From: Macrophomina tecta
Taxonomy: Eukaryota; Ascomycota; Dothideomycetes; Botryosphaeriales; Botryosphaeriaceae
Assembly (NCBI GenBank): GCA_024180945.1
Contig: JAKSGN010000038.1
Coordinates: forward strand, 744,001-808,000
Direction of reading: 5' to 3'
DNA: 64,000 nucleotides
In this document: positions 26,801-38,400 of the stretch, piece by piece
Layout: every line of letters starts with the position of its first letter
How positions within the stretch are numbered: the first letter of the stretch is position 1
Notes under the pieces: model-generated
Database searches by the model: none
The model's input: only the letters and a program-made list of their open reading frames with translations
Told to the model about the DNA's origin: nothing
Position numbers and translations under genes: made by a program

Positions 26801-29800
26801 ATGCACGCGTATGGAGATGCAAGGTCCTCCGGGGGCGCTCTAGAACGCGGAGGGAGCCAATGGGTCTGGCGGGCTGGACGACGCTTCGGGCACACACATC
26901 GAGGGGCGTGCCGGTGCTGATTTCCTCTTTCTCTCGCCGCCGCCGAGCGCCACGATTCCGGCCAGCGGTCGGGTAAGCCGAGCACAAGCTGGCCAGCCGT
27001 TGGTTGGAGCCGTGCGACCTTCCGCGTCGGGCCATGTGCAGATTCGAGCTGTGCTTCATCCTTCAGCGCCGAGAGGCCAATGGGTGCGCTGCAAGACATG
27101 ATCCATCTGCGAGTCCCCTGCGCCGATCGGGTAGCGCTCCATGCGCACAATACGCTCGTTGATGTCTGCAGTAACGGTGGCATGGGGAAAAAACGAAGTA
27201 GTAGGGCGGCTTGTTCCTTTGAGCGAGGACGTGCGGCGCGGCTGGTCGTGGCGTTCTCCACGGGGAACACCACCATTTTTTTTTTCTGCCTCTCCCCACA
27301 CCTCCCCCGGCCGAAAAAAACAGTGGGCACTGGGCACATCACAAGAGAGCGAGATTCGCAAGATCTGGCCCGCCCGCAGCAGTGGGCCCGTCCGCTCGCG
27401 TCTCGTCAACCTCACTCCTCTCTTCTCCTCTCCTCTCCTCTCCTCCTCCCCTCCCCTCTCCGCTCTCGGCAGGCAGCACCGCAGCATCGCCAACGCGCCA
27501 ACCGCTCTGCGCGCCACAACCACGGTCTTGACCGCGCCAAGAACGCTCAAGCTCTCCGTGGCCGCACGTCCCCTTGTCGGTGGTGCGATGCCGAGGTTGC
27601 ACGGCGGGGCCGGCCATTCACCGCACGCCACAGCCCGGTCACGATGCGCGCCCGTGGTGTTTTGAAGCGCCACACAAAGCGGCATTCGTGTTGCGCCTTG
27701 GCACTTGCAACTGATGCACCCCGGGATCCCCCCCGCCGCTTCATTCGTCTGTAGTCGGTCCCTTCGGACCTCGCTGTGCGGCTGCTACCGAGTCCACGAT
27801 TGCGGATTTATCGACTCGCCGCGTCGGACCCGCTGCCCGTCTTACGGTCGTATGCGCCTGTTTGCTGCCTTGGGCTTTGTCCCGCTCAGCTCGTGGCAAC
27901 AAGGCAAACGCGCGCGGCAAATGGGCGCGTGTGATGCTGTGAGCACCTGATCATTGCTGGAAACAGCCAGCATCTTTCCACACGTCACAGCGCAAGCAGC
28001 AGCATTCGCTGCACGGCTCATTGGCACCAGCGTCTCCAGTCTTCCCCCAGATCTCTCCCCATCTCCAGCCCCCAACCCGCGCCCCGGTTTTCGGACCCCC
28101 AGGTCCAGCTCCCCGGCCAGGCCCACTTTCCCATCTGCCGTCTTTCCTCCCCAGCGCGCCTCTCCTCATCGAGAAACTGAAGACGAACCCCACTACTACC
28201 CGCTCCTTTGCACGCTCTTCTTAGCGCGGAAGTCGGCAAATCCGCAACCCAGACGGCAGTTCCCATCGCTTTGCCCGGCTTGAGCATTTCAACTGATGCA
28301 GTGGAAGCCGAGAGACCGGCAGTCACAAATACCTTCGCCTTTTTTCCACGCCCCGGTTCTCCCTGCGCAAGTCTCTCCATCCGTCTCACCTCTAAAAATT
28401 ACAAGAATGAGGGAAAAAAAAAAAAATTTCTTCTAGCGTCGCGCCGGCGGCCCTCGTCTCGACTCACCAATACTCACCTGGCCAGGAACGAGGAAAAGGG
28501 CCAGCAGCGGCGCGTGCGCGTTTCGGCTGACTGGCGCTCCGCGTGCCCAGACCCTTCGCCACAACAAGAGCTACCGCAAACGTCAGGCCATCAGCGTAGT
28601 CAGCAACGACGATGCGGCTCTTCCCACGCGTCCTTCCTCTTCCACACCGAAACACAAGAGCGCACGCCCGGGCCTGCCGCTACGTTGTCATGGCTGGCGG
28701 CAAACACTCGCAAGAGCCGCATGATCATGCAGGGACTTTTTTCTCCCTCGCGCCGCCGACGCCTCCCATCCGTGTTTCGCGCGTGACGCTCGGGTTCCTT
28801 CCTTCCTGCTCGGCCGCTTCCGCCTTCCCCGCCGCCGCCTTGGCCTCCGCCTCCGCCCCTAATCGCCAAGCTCATCAGTCGGTCAGGTCCGCTGACGCTT
28901 TTAGTGGTCAATGAAGTGCATGTTTTTTGTCATAATGAGCGCCAAGAGGCTGGAGGTCAGCTGCTGCGGCGTGATGTGGCTTTGTACTTGTGCCTGACGA
29001 GCAGAGACAAGGCGCGTTGTTTCTGGTCACGCGTGTGCTGTTTGCGGGGAAGGAAGAGGGGGGTTTTTTTTGTTTACAGTGTGCGTACCTGGACGCGTGA
29101 TGGAGGAAGGGCGACAAAGGTCGCTGCCTGTTGGTTAGGGGGGTAGTGAAAGTATAAAGGTACGCTAGCTGTAATAGGCAGTTGGAGAGCATTCGTCCAG
29201 AAGGAAGTCTTCAGGGAATCGGAGTACGCTAATTTCCGGGCGAATGCTTCAGCTGTCTCGTGCGTGGTTGCAATTCCTGCACTAGTGCTTTGAGGTCTAT
29301 GCCAGTAGGCGTTTGTGTTTACCTTTGTTGCCCTCAGAGACCGCGTACTAAACAACCCGCGAGGACGCTTTACTGCTCTTGTCTAAATGAGGCAATGCCT
29401 TTCATGGACGATAAATGCAACCAAGGCACGCCGAATCCATGCAACTGGGAAGGATGCTCAGACTTATTTCTCATTAAGCGATCTTGAAGGGCGATGTCGT
29501 GAAACGTAAAGCGCGCTGCATTGGAAATGCGCGGGAAACAAGTCTGTAGCTCTTCTACCGCGCGGCTACAACACATGAAGCAGTGCTACCAAAAGATACG
29601 CCTAGCCAGTCCAACATGCGTGCGACATGCGATTACCGCTTCTCTTAGCATTCTTCCTCTGCAAATCAACAATAGCACCGTCATGTTTTCGCCTGTTTAG
29701 CTCTAGCGCAGCATCTTGAACCTCAAGCGACCGTCAATTCCCACCAAAACTTGGAACGAACGACGTCTCCGCCCTGCGGCATCGTGCAATCTTACGAGAA

Positions 29801-30051
29801 AAGGAGAGTCTACAACCGATTAAGAAAATAAATGCCCCCCAAACTGCTGTCAGCGGGCGAACGAAATAGGTCCAACGCCACACGAACTCAGGATGAGCTC
29901 CCTCCCGCTCCACGACCTCATCCATCGACCAACACTCCCACACCCGCACCTGCGCGAACATACAACACCAACCCTGCCTCCTTATCTCCACACAGCTATT
30001 CGCCCAACCCCGTCTCTCTCTAACCTCGAACGTAGCATAAGATTCCAGATC

Positions 30052-30077
30052 GCCCTCGCCCTCGCCCTCGCCCTCGC
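30052..30077 (+). repeat. CCCTCG hexanucleotide repeat
   Basis: About four tandem CCCTCG/CTCGCC units in the spacer. Confidence 0.65.
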
Positions 30078-30452
30078 CTGCCGCCCTTCAGAAACCGAGC
30101 ACTCAGGATCTATAAATATCACCCACGTTATACATCGCCAACCCCTGCCGGGCTGCCTGACCGCCTGCCCGCCTCGTCGATCATAACACGCCCTCGGCTA
30201 CGCGCGTCCAACATATAAGCCGACGCACCTATAGAGGGGCAAAAGCAGCCACCCGCCACAAACTATTGGGTCCTTCCCCTCGCATATATGCCAATACAAC
30301 GGCGCATTTGGCCAACGCCCAACAACCCCCATCCCCTCCCTCCCTCCCGGGCCCGCGTCGATCACAGAAAATACCGACAAGAAGCGAGCGTACGTCATCA
30401 GTTAATATTTCCCAGCAGGGAGGGGGATGGTAGCTGAGCTATAAGAGCGCTC

Positions 30453-30483
30453 GATATATATATATAGAGAGAGAGAGAGAGAG
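30453..30483 (+). repeat. (TA)n(GA)n dinucleotide repeat
   Basis: About six TA units run directly into about seven GA units. Confidence 0.75.
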
Positions 30484-31147
30484 GCGGGAGATGCCTCTGA
30501 CGAGTGAGCGTTTCCTTTCGTTGCCCTTTTGTGCGGCATATACGTGTCTAGCTATAAGACGAGGCAACAATCACGGTTCCCATCAAGCCAGAATGTAAGG
30601 CGTCCAAAGGATCGTGTGCACTCTTTTCTTTTTTTTAAAAAAAAAATAAAATAAAAACAATTGTTTAAGGACGGAGAGACGCGCGTTCGTAGGTATCGTG
30701 GCTTCGAGTTGCTCGAAATAATTTTCCAACTGATGCGGAAAGCAAGGAGACGGACGGGCCCAATGGGGTGGGGGGGAGGGGAGGGGTGTGGGTACTACAG
30801 GTAAAGTACAGTTCCGTCAAAAGGCCGAATATTACCAATACCCAATCCCCAGGTGTTTGTAAAGACTGGCATACGGGCAAGCCGCATTGTTTGCTCAGCT
30901 CGAGTGTTTCAATACGCCTACCCGAGGGAAGAAAGAGTAAGAAAAAGGCGCATCGCAACAGTACATGGCTTCTTCAAATGGGAGGCACGCAGAGTATATC
31001 ACATCATCACATAGTATACATAGGAACAGCAAAGAGAATGCATGCATCTCATATTCATTGGCCATCATCACGGCCCGTCATCAACAGTGCAGCGAAGTAC
31101 ACCTCCCCCAATCATACATCGGTAATGTTACAGTAAAATCCACTCGC

Positions 31148-32480
31148 TCAAGCCTCCACTCTCTTGGGTATCTTAACCTGGCCCCTCTTCCTATCCTCAT
31201 GGGGAGCGCCATACCTCCAGCCGACACCAGCAGGACTCTTGCCGTCCCTGCCGACCTGATCGACACTGAAATCTTCGATCTTGAAGTCCCAGCGCCTGCC
31301 CTGCACCGTCTGCGTCGCGGCGGCCTTCTCAGCGGCCTTCTTCTCGCGGCGCGCCCGCTCCTGTGCGTGCCTCTCGTTACGCTGCAGTTGTCTGGCGACG
31401 CGTTCGTCGAAGCTCAAGCCCATGAACTCATCGCGCTCGGCCTCGACCAGGTCCGGGTGCGGGATGCGCTTGTCGGCCGGCAAGAGATCGCTGGCGAATG
31501 CCTTGGCGGCGTCCTCACGCGTGAAGTGCCGCGACTCTGACGTCGGGTAGAAGATCTGCTGACGCGTGGCTGGGTGCACTGGGACGTCTGCGATTGACTC
31601 GTGCGCGGGTTGCCACTTGAGGTCGGTGGCCAGCCTGGTCGTGGGCAGCATCGACAGGACTGCTTTTGAGTAGGGCTTTGCCATCGGTTTTCCCTTCAGA
31701 CTGTCAGCGACTGTACGCTAGAGTAATGTTCTGATGGAGGTGGACAAGAAGTTTGTAGATCAGAGAGGCTCGCAAAGCTATGTTGTAACCATGGTTTATT
31801 GGGTAGTCTTCAAGACTAATCGATTTTTTTTTGTTGACTCATCATTTGACGGGAGGTAATAGTGGTGCAGAAATCAAAAGGAAGAAGCTTACCTGTGCCT
31901 CCCATTGCTTCTCGATAGTCTTCAACCGCACCACCGCCGCCGCCCTCTCCATCGTCACCTTATAGCTTGAGCTGATAATTGCTATGGGTTTGTTACCGTG
32001 GACTGCCTCCTCGTAGATCCTCTCTCGTAACTCCTCACTGAGCACCGGTTGGCTGTAGAAGTGCTTGTTGAGCGGGAAGGGTTGCAAGTCTTCCCTCGAC
32101 TCCGGCGGCACCGCGTCATCGTCCCGCGACTCAGTCCCGGGCTCGATGCGCGCCTCGAGGCCGCCGTCTTCCGAAGAAGTGTTCTCCCCACCCTCTCCTC
32201 CCCTCGCCCGAGGTTTGTTGCTAGCACGGATGAGGTTGCCCTGCTTGTCGTAGGCACCCAGGTAATTTGTTGAGCCCGGCAGCGGGTTTTTGAGCTTGGC
32301 CCCTGGGCCGTTGAGCCAGTCGTACATCTGTCGTCGCAGCGCAGTCTGCTCACGGCGACACGACTGGGAGAAATTGCGGGCCTGCCATTGTCGCGATGGT
32401 TGTGATGAGCATTGTGATCGTGCGGACGGTATGCAGTGGGAGAGTGAGGAGAATGGGGAGGATGGGAGCCGCGAGGGCAT
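31148..32480 (-). CDS. Mitochondrial small-ribosomal-subunit protein mS45 (Mrps35/Bot1p family)
   Basis: Two exons (32480-31893, 31693-31148) give 377 residues. The N-terminus (MPSRLPSSPFSSLSHC...) is Ser/Arg-rich and presequence-like, ending near RNFSQSCRRE. The family core follows: PLPGSTNYLGAYDKQGNLIR, then PFPLNKHFYSQPVLSEELRE, then MERAAAVVRLKTIEKQWE, and in exon 2 GKPMAKPYSKAVLSMLP. These blocks mark the Bot1p/Mrps35 family of fungal mitoribosomal proteins. The tail is basic and Arg/Lys-rich, suited to rRNA contact. The start is the ATG at 32480 (ACAATG); the frame runs five codons further upstream only from a TTG. The 199-bp intron must end at an unusual AAG acceptor to keep the frame. 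Family call is good. Confidence 0.85.
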
Positions 32481-33705
32481 TGTGGGCCGCGGCAAGATCT
32501 ACAGTGGGTAGAGGAGGAGATATTAGACACAGAAGAAGAGAATTGGCGAGAGGGAGGGGCGGGTTGGGTGGCGAGGTGGGGAGGATTGATGATGCAGATG
32601 TGGTGGTGTTGCAGCGCCGCGAAGTTTTCTTGAGGCGCGAGCTGCCGGCATGCCCGTGGAAGCGAGAACGCACGTGACCGGCGCGAACACGGATCTTGAT
32701 CGTGGGTCACTCCACCTCGGACAGGGCCTGACCCGAGGGCGACGATCGTCATGCCGAGAGCGAGGAGGCATAGATCGTCAGGGCCTTGGTACCAATGGCT
32801 TGTTAACTTTCGGGACGGGTTATGCAGGTCAGCCTGGCGATCCTGCGCTACTCTCTCCGAGACGTCTCTCTGCACTTCATCCTGCGAGGGGTAAGGACTG
32901 TCTGATTTCAGATGCAACAAAACTTTCTGATGGAATCTAGCTAATGTGCAAACAAGGAGACGAGAGATGGCAAACGCAGGAGAACGAAAGACCATGATGC
33001 AGACTTCATAGGAAAATCCATCCTGCCAGCCGTGAACGAAACACCAACCTAACATGCATCCTGCAAATGTGCGATCCAGCGCCGGACGCGCTTCCACCCA
33101 GAAAAGCCAATCATCGTGTGCTTCTCGACCCAAAAGGCTGGAAACCGTCTCGAAGAGAATCGAATTGCAATGAAGAGTCCCGATAACACCCATTCCAGGA
33201 ATATGCCCCAAGCCCCAGCGACCGTGCTTTTCCTGCCCAGCAGACCAGGCCGATGAAGACCGTCTTGCCTCGATCAGTAGAGATCTAAGCATAGTACCAA
33301 AAGAAAATGGGAGTCCCAATGAACAGAACACCCGCGATAATGCAACAACGCTACCGACAGCAGGCCATGACAAAAATGCAGAAAAACGCGTGAGGGGGAA
33401 TCATTGCTGTATGCTGTAAATGAAACCACCTCCAAAGTGACCTGCAGGCACAGGTGGCCATTGTGGAGTACGTCGCGCCATGACCATGAAAACCCATTCC
33501 CGTATGGGACAGAAACAAAAGGATACAGGTGATCAAACACAATGCAAGAGAAAAAAAAGACTCGGGAGTGACAGGAAATGTGGGGGAAACGGGAAGAAAA
33601 GGGGAAATCAGCGCGCCCATACTCCGATCCACCCAGTCGCTATAACTCCTCAAGCTTCGTGCATAGCAGCATGAAGCAATTAAGAAACGCAGTCCATCTA
33701 AGCAA
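32481..33705. other. Spacer between mS45 and the WHI3-like gene
   Basis: 1.2 kb between two minus-strand genes, holding the mS45 promoter and the 3' UTR of the WHI3-like gene. A long minus-strand frame across 31982-33373 overlaps mS45 in another frame and is not called. Confidence 0.5.
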
Positions 33706-35475
33706 TCAACGGCCCATCATGTAATCCGAGTACCCACCGGCCATGCCGCTGAATCCGGCCTTGGCCGCGGCTGGTGTCATGCCGCCCGTGAGAGGCTGGG
33801 CCCTCATGGCATTCGGTGGGACGCCGAAGCCCCCGTTGGAAAACATGCCGAAATTGGACGACGCACTCATGCTCATTGGGGACGACATTCCGGGCGGAGT
33901 GAGGCCAGGCGGTGGTCCTGTTGCCGTTGAAAAGGTCTGGTTGATCCCAAACCCACTGCCCATCCCCGGCATAGCATTATGGGGCGTCATGGGCGTTGCG
34001 GGAATATTGCTGTTGTTGTTCTGTCCGTTCCGTACACCCAAAGGATTCTTCGAAAAGCTCAATCTAATTCCACCTTTGACGCTGTTGTGAAGAGGATGCC
34101 CGTAGAGTTCGTTCAACGCCTTCGTTGCGAATGAAACATCTTCGAATTCGACAAAACACATCGGACCGTTCGCCTTGGTCCGAAAGCACAGTCTCTTATA
34201 ACCGCGCTGCTTGGAAAACATGGCCTTGAGCTCATCCTCGGACGTGTCGATGGGGAGATTACCGACGTAGAGAGTGTTGCAAGGAGGGTTCTGGTCCGCC
34301 GGATTGACGGGAGGATAATTATGCCTCTGGTAATGATGCGGGGTCAGTTGATAGTTCGAGTTTGGCCCCATCGGCCCCATGGTGGATGACATGTTCTGTG
34401 GAGACATGGTCGTGATTGGCGGGCCAGGCGATTGCACGGGCCCGACAGAACGCGGTGAAGCGAAGCTTGACAACGGAGGGGATGTCAAGCCGGAGGTCCC
34501 ACCGCTCGTCGTGTTCAAGGAGAGGCTCGCAAAGCGAGATACTGGAAGGGAGGGCTGCGTGGTGCGGCGGCCCATGTTCGGTCCATTTTGACCGCTTCTG
34601 GCATAAGCCACTGGGTCCTTGATCAATTCGCTGGTCTCGTCGTCACCTGCATCATCGTTGATCAGCTGCTTGCTGAGATTCTGCGTGGCTTCTCCGAAGG
34701 TCTTGGTTCCGGTGGGGGACTTGGGCCCGAAGAGACCTGCCTCGGGAATGGAGAATTCAGCGCCGCCAAGACTGGACGAGCCGTTCGGCGGAGACATCTT
34801 CTCCATCGACTGGAAAGTACCGTTAAAGCGGGATGACTGGCGTCCGAGCGAAGATGCGGCCGAGGAAGTCGAACCCGAGGCCTGGCGGCTTGCGGTGCCG
34901 TCCACCGTGTTTCGCCTGGCACCAATAGCGCCGGGAACGCCGTTGGTGGGGAGCAGCTCAACAATCATCTTGGCGTCGTTTGCAGCATTCGCCTTGCCGT
35001 TAAGCCGGTCTCTGGCTTCCTGGGCGCCGGCCAAAGTCCTGAAGCGTGCGATCGCGGAAACGAAACCTTTGTCCTCGGTGAAATCGGCCTTGATGATCTC
35101 TGTGTTGATAAGATCCTTTGCGAACAGAAGCATGCTGCGGACAGCTTCGTCGCTGGTGTTGCGCGGCAGCTTGCGCACGAGGACGGTGGTGGCATACTTC
35201 GTGTCTGAGCTGCCAAGGGTAGGCTCCAGCTCGCTCAGCGACAGCAATGACGAAGAGCCGTTCTCCAGCGCCTTGCGCTCACCGATAGGCGACAGAGTGT
35301 AGCTGTGAGACAGCGAGGCGCCGGTGGTGGAGAACACGTCTGCCGTCATTGCTCCGGTGGAAAAAGGCAGCTTTGGCGGCGAAGAGGAAGTGGAACTGAA
35401 AGAGCCGTGCAGGAACGGGCTGTTGGATGAGAGATTGGACGGACTCGTGCTGCTCGAACTTGGCCCCGCGGCCAT
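33706..35475 (-). CDS. WHI3-like RRM RNA-binding protein
   Basis: Single-exon gene, 589 residues. The C-terminal RRM (about 400-482) has RNP2 LYVGNL and RNP1 GPMCFVEF and ends [16 protein letters not shown], the signature of yeast Whi3/Whi4 and their filamentous-fungal homologues. A divergent RRM-like region lies at about 93-176 ([19 protein letters not shown]...). The rest is low-complexity: Ser-rich at the N-terminus, Ser/Thr/Pro in the middle and Gly/Met/Asn/Pro at the end, as in condensate-forming Whi3. Such proteins bind cyclin and other mRNAs in the cytosol and affect growth and morphology. The ATG at 35475 (GCCATGTCG on the minus strand reads as CGACATGGC) was chosen. The frame stays open 75 codons upstream through Arg-rich sequence that looks like untranslated leader. 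Family call is strong. Confidence 0.9.
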   Translation of the reverse strand: MAAGPSSSSTSPSNLSSNSPFLHGSFSSTSSSPPKLPFSTGAMTADVFSTTGASLSHSYTLSPIGERKALENGSSSLLSLSELEPTLGSSDTKYATTVLVRKLPRNTSDEAVRSMLLFAKDLINTEIIKADFTEDKGFVSAIARFRTLAGAQEARDRLNGKANAANDAKMIVELLPTNGVPGAIGARRNTVDGTASRQASGSTSSAASSLGRQSSRFNGTFQSMEKMSPPNGSSSLGGAEFSIPEAGLFGPKSPTGTKTFGEATQNLSKQLINDDAGDDETSELIKDPVAYARSGQNGPNMGRRTTQPSLPVSRFASLSLNTTSGGTSGLTSPPLSSFASPRSVGPVQSPGPPITTMSPQNMSSTMGPMGPNSNYQLTPHHYQRHNYPPVNPADQNPPCNTLYVGNLPIDTSEDELKAMFSKQRGYKRLCFRTKANGPMCFVEFEDVSFATKALNELYGHPLHNSVKGGIRLSFSKNPLGVRNGQNNNSNIPATPMTPHNAMPGMGSGFGINQTFSTATGPPPGLTPPGMSSPMSMSASSNFGMFSNGGFGVPPNAMRAQPLTGGMTPAAAKAGFSGMAGGYSDYMMGR

Positions 35476-38400
35476 GTCGCTCTTTGTGCGGCGTGGAGAG
35501 GGGTCGCGCGCGGCACAAAGACGGAGAACGCGCGTAATTGAGGCGAGGCGACAGAGAAGGGAGCGAGCGGGACGGACGGTCGAGGCGGAACGACGGCGGA
35601 TGGAGGAGTCGGGCGAGGCTACTCGTAGAGTGGGAGCAGGAGAATGCAGCGGGCGATGGAGACGGAGGGGATAAGCGCGGTGCGAGCGACGGACATGCAA
35701 GTCGGGCGGTCGCGGACCGGTGGAGGGTGGTATGGAGTCTCTCGCGGAAGTTCGCGCTCGATGCGACCCGACCGAGACACGGGCAGTTCAGGTGGGTGGG
35801 CCGGCAAATGGGTCGGTGGACGAGATGGTTCGGGCGCTAGCAGGAGCCCGGCGGCGTCAGGGAGATGCGCATGCAGCAGGCGAGTGGTGGAGGGCGGCTG
35901 GTGGTTGTGGGAGAGAGGTGTGGAGAGTGATGGACGGGCGTGGTCGAGCGAGGGTCGAGCGTTGGGGCGCTTTTGGGGCCAGCCAAAGCTTCAGCGATAG
36001 CGGGACGGAGCCAATGGGAGACTACGTTGGAACCGGAAGACCAAGGGCGGGAGAGGTGTTGGGGGGGGCGAGCGAAGGGGCAGGCTGCGGGCGGGCAGCG
36101 AGAAGGCGGGCGCGGGCGGCGCCAGCCCAGCACCGGCTCAAGCACCAGCGCGGGCGGAGGCTGAGAGCTGCTTGTGCTTGGAGATAGAGCTGACACAAGA
36201 GGCGTGACTCGAGGAGCGGGCGCCGGGGGTGGGCATGCAAAGCCACAGCGGCTGGATTGGGCAGCACGGCCGCCGATCCCTGAGCTGATAGCAGGTTGCG
36301 GGATCCACGGCAGCCCGCGATCAGGGCGGGAGGTGCGCGCGCAGCAGTTGCACTGCCTGGGGCCGTTGTTGCTGGTGGTGGTGACGGTTGTGGGCGGCGG
36401 CGGCGGTGGTGGTGGTGCCGGGGCGGGCGTCACTGGTGCTGGTGCGGGCGCTGGCGGGCGTGCTGCTGCTGCTGCCGTCGCGCGCCCTCAGGCTGCTCGC
36501 CGCCTGCTTCTTGCGCTCGCCGCGTCGCTGTCGTCGCCCGGAGCATTTCCTCGCTGCCATCCTTGCAGGCGTTGGCGGCGTCTTCCTGGCCGGCGTGTCG
36601 CGCCTTGGGCCATGATCCCAGGCAACGCTGCGCGCTGCAAGGTTTCCGTACCTCGACACCGGTCTCCCACGCATCGTTCGCAGCCCCGGCCGGCCCTCCC
36701 CATCCCAGCCGGGCGGCCGCGAATCAATGCCCCAGGCCCTTCGGCAGCGATGCCGCCTCGGCTTGACTCATCCTGCTGCCCGCCCTCCCTGGGCTCCTGG
36801 CCGAGCTCACGACAAACTCTCGCGACTCGCGCGTCCAGGCCCGGCGACGATCGCGCCGCGAACCAGCTAGCTGCCCGCGTGGAGCCTGCCCTGCCCGGCC
36901 CTGCCCTGCCCGGCCCTGCCCTGCGCGTGCGCCCATGCTCTGCGCGTCCGTGCCGCCGCTGAGACGACGCGACGCGCAGCTTAAAACACCCCCAAACGGC
37001 TGCCTCGACCTCCTCCCAGAGCCGCATCCGCCGCCAGCCCGTCGCACGTGAAGGCCTCAGCTCACCCCCCAAGCCGTGCGGCCGCCCGCCGCCGCCGCGC
37101 TGACCAGCCGTCTCCAACCGCCAGCTGACGCGCCGCCAGTGGCCGTCGACAGCGGCCCGCCCAACTGCTCCCGTACACTTGCCTGCCTCGGGCCCCGCGC
37201 CGCGAGGCACAGCGCAGTCCGTCGCAGGTCCCGTGCTCTGCCATCACCGCTTTCCTTTTGATCGGAGATCAGTCCCACTGCCCACGAAGCGCAGTATCGC
37301 CCTGCAACGTGGAGCCAGCCAGGGAGAGCGCCTTTGTGGAACCACACCTCCCAGCGACCCGCCATCCGCCTCCCGCTGCGAGTCGAGCCGACGGTGGAGG
37401 CCGCACACCCATGCCTTCCAAGAGCCGGCATTCTCGAAGCGATCGCTTGTGTGACTCCAACCGTGCTCCCTTCGCAGCGGCCCGCGGGCTTACGTTTCAC
37501 ATCCTCGACGTGCTGTCGTACTGCGAGTATCACAAGCTGACGCCCTAAGCCCGTACCTCGCTGACCGAATTCTCCCCTCATCGTTTTACACCGCATGCCA
37601 TTCTCCGTGCATACTCTGGTCATGTTCAACCGCAGCCTCCACTTGGTCTCGATTGCATGTGCGCAGCATACTTGATCCCCGTTGGAATGTGTCCTTGTTT
37701 GTTTCGATAAGGGTTTTGCCCGCGCTGTCGGGACCAAATGAGAGCGGCCCGTGCTATCTATGCTCCAGCATTTCTTTTCGACTTGTTTGAGAGGGCTGAC
37801 GCCCGCCAGACCAGCCCACTCACAGCCTGTTCCAGCCCGGCGGAGCATTGGAAAATCCGTACGTAGTAGGCTTACTGCAAGGAAGCTCTGCGATCTCCAG
37901 CGGCACCGTCGCAATCCCACATCGAAGCGCGGGAGAGGCATACAACAAGCTCTTGTCGACATTTCTTTTGCGAACTGCCTATAGCAACCCGAGGCCGCGG
38001 ATGCAAGCACGGTTACCTCGTTGCCTATTCCTGCCAGTCCCGCAATCCGTTTCGAAATGCCCCTCGCTGTACGTGCGAAGGCCTGGTCGAGTCATGTTGA
38101 TCCAGAGCACCAAATTCTTCCAGTCGCAGCACAGAGGCCTGCCCATTGCTGGTGTGTGGGTGCCAATGCAACCCCGCTCTCAGATGCCTAATTGGGAGGC
38201 AACGGCTACCGAGTCGCCGCAGGAGTGGTGCCTTATCCCGGGGGGGCAGTCGGCCACTATTTCGCCTCGCTTTTAGAAACAGACGTTGAACAACTTTCCG
38301 TCTCTGCGGCATTTGAGTCTCGGCCTCTCTGGGCTCGCCTTGCTGGGATTGCGTCTCTTCGCGTGCAAGGGATAATGGGACCTGAATCAGTCCCCAGTCG

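Larger units (their letters stand above)
26489..31147. other. 4.7-kb region without a supported gene
   Basis: This region lies between the hexose transporter (its promoter side) and the 3' end of the mS45 gene. It is GC-rich up to about 28.9 kb, then less so. It holds a CTCCT tract (27418-27465), a CCCTCG hexanucleotide repeat (about 30052-30077) and a TA/GA dinucleotide run (about 30453-30483). Many overlapping open frames exist, but none has an ATG start with protein-like composition or a motif I know. A non-coding RNA or a gene of very small exons cannot be excluded. Confidence 0.45.

Noticed and set aside
26326..27342. 338-codon minus-strand frame over the hexose transporter start
   Set aside because: It overlaps exon 1 and the first intron of the transporter in another frame and has no protein-like composition.
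29074..29355. 93-codon minus-strand frame with fairly natural composition
   Set aside because: Starts only from TTG and has no neighbouring exon or motif; too weak to call.
35476..35700. 75-codon N-terminal extension of the WHI3-like protein
   Set aside because: Arg/Ser-rich, unlike family N-termini; the ATG at 35475 has better context. Not fully excluded.
36174..38010. Several 150-320 codon frames on both strands
   Set aside because: Very GC-rich DNA gives long frames by chance; composition is Arg/Ala/Pro/Gly noise and no motif is seen.
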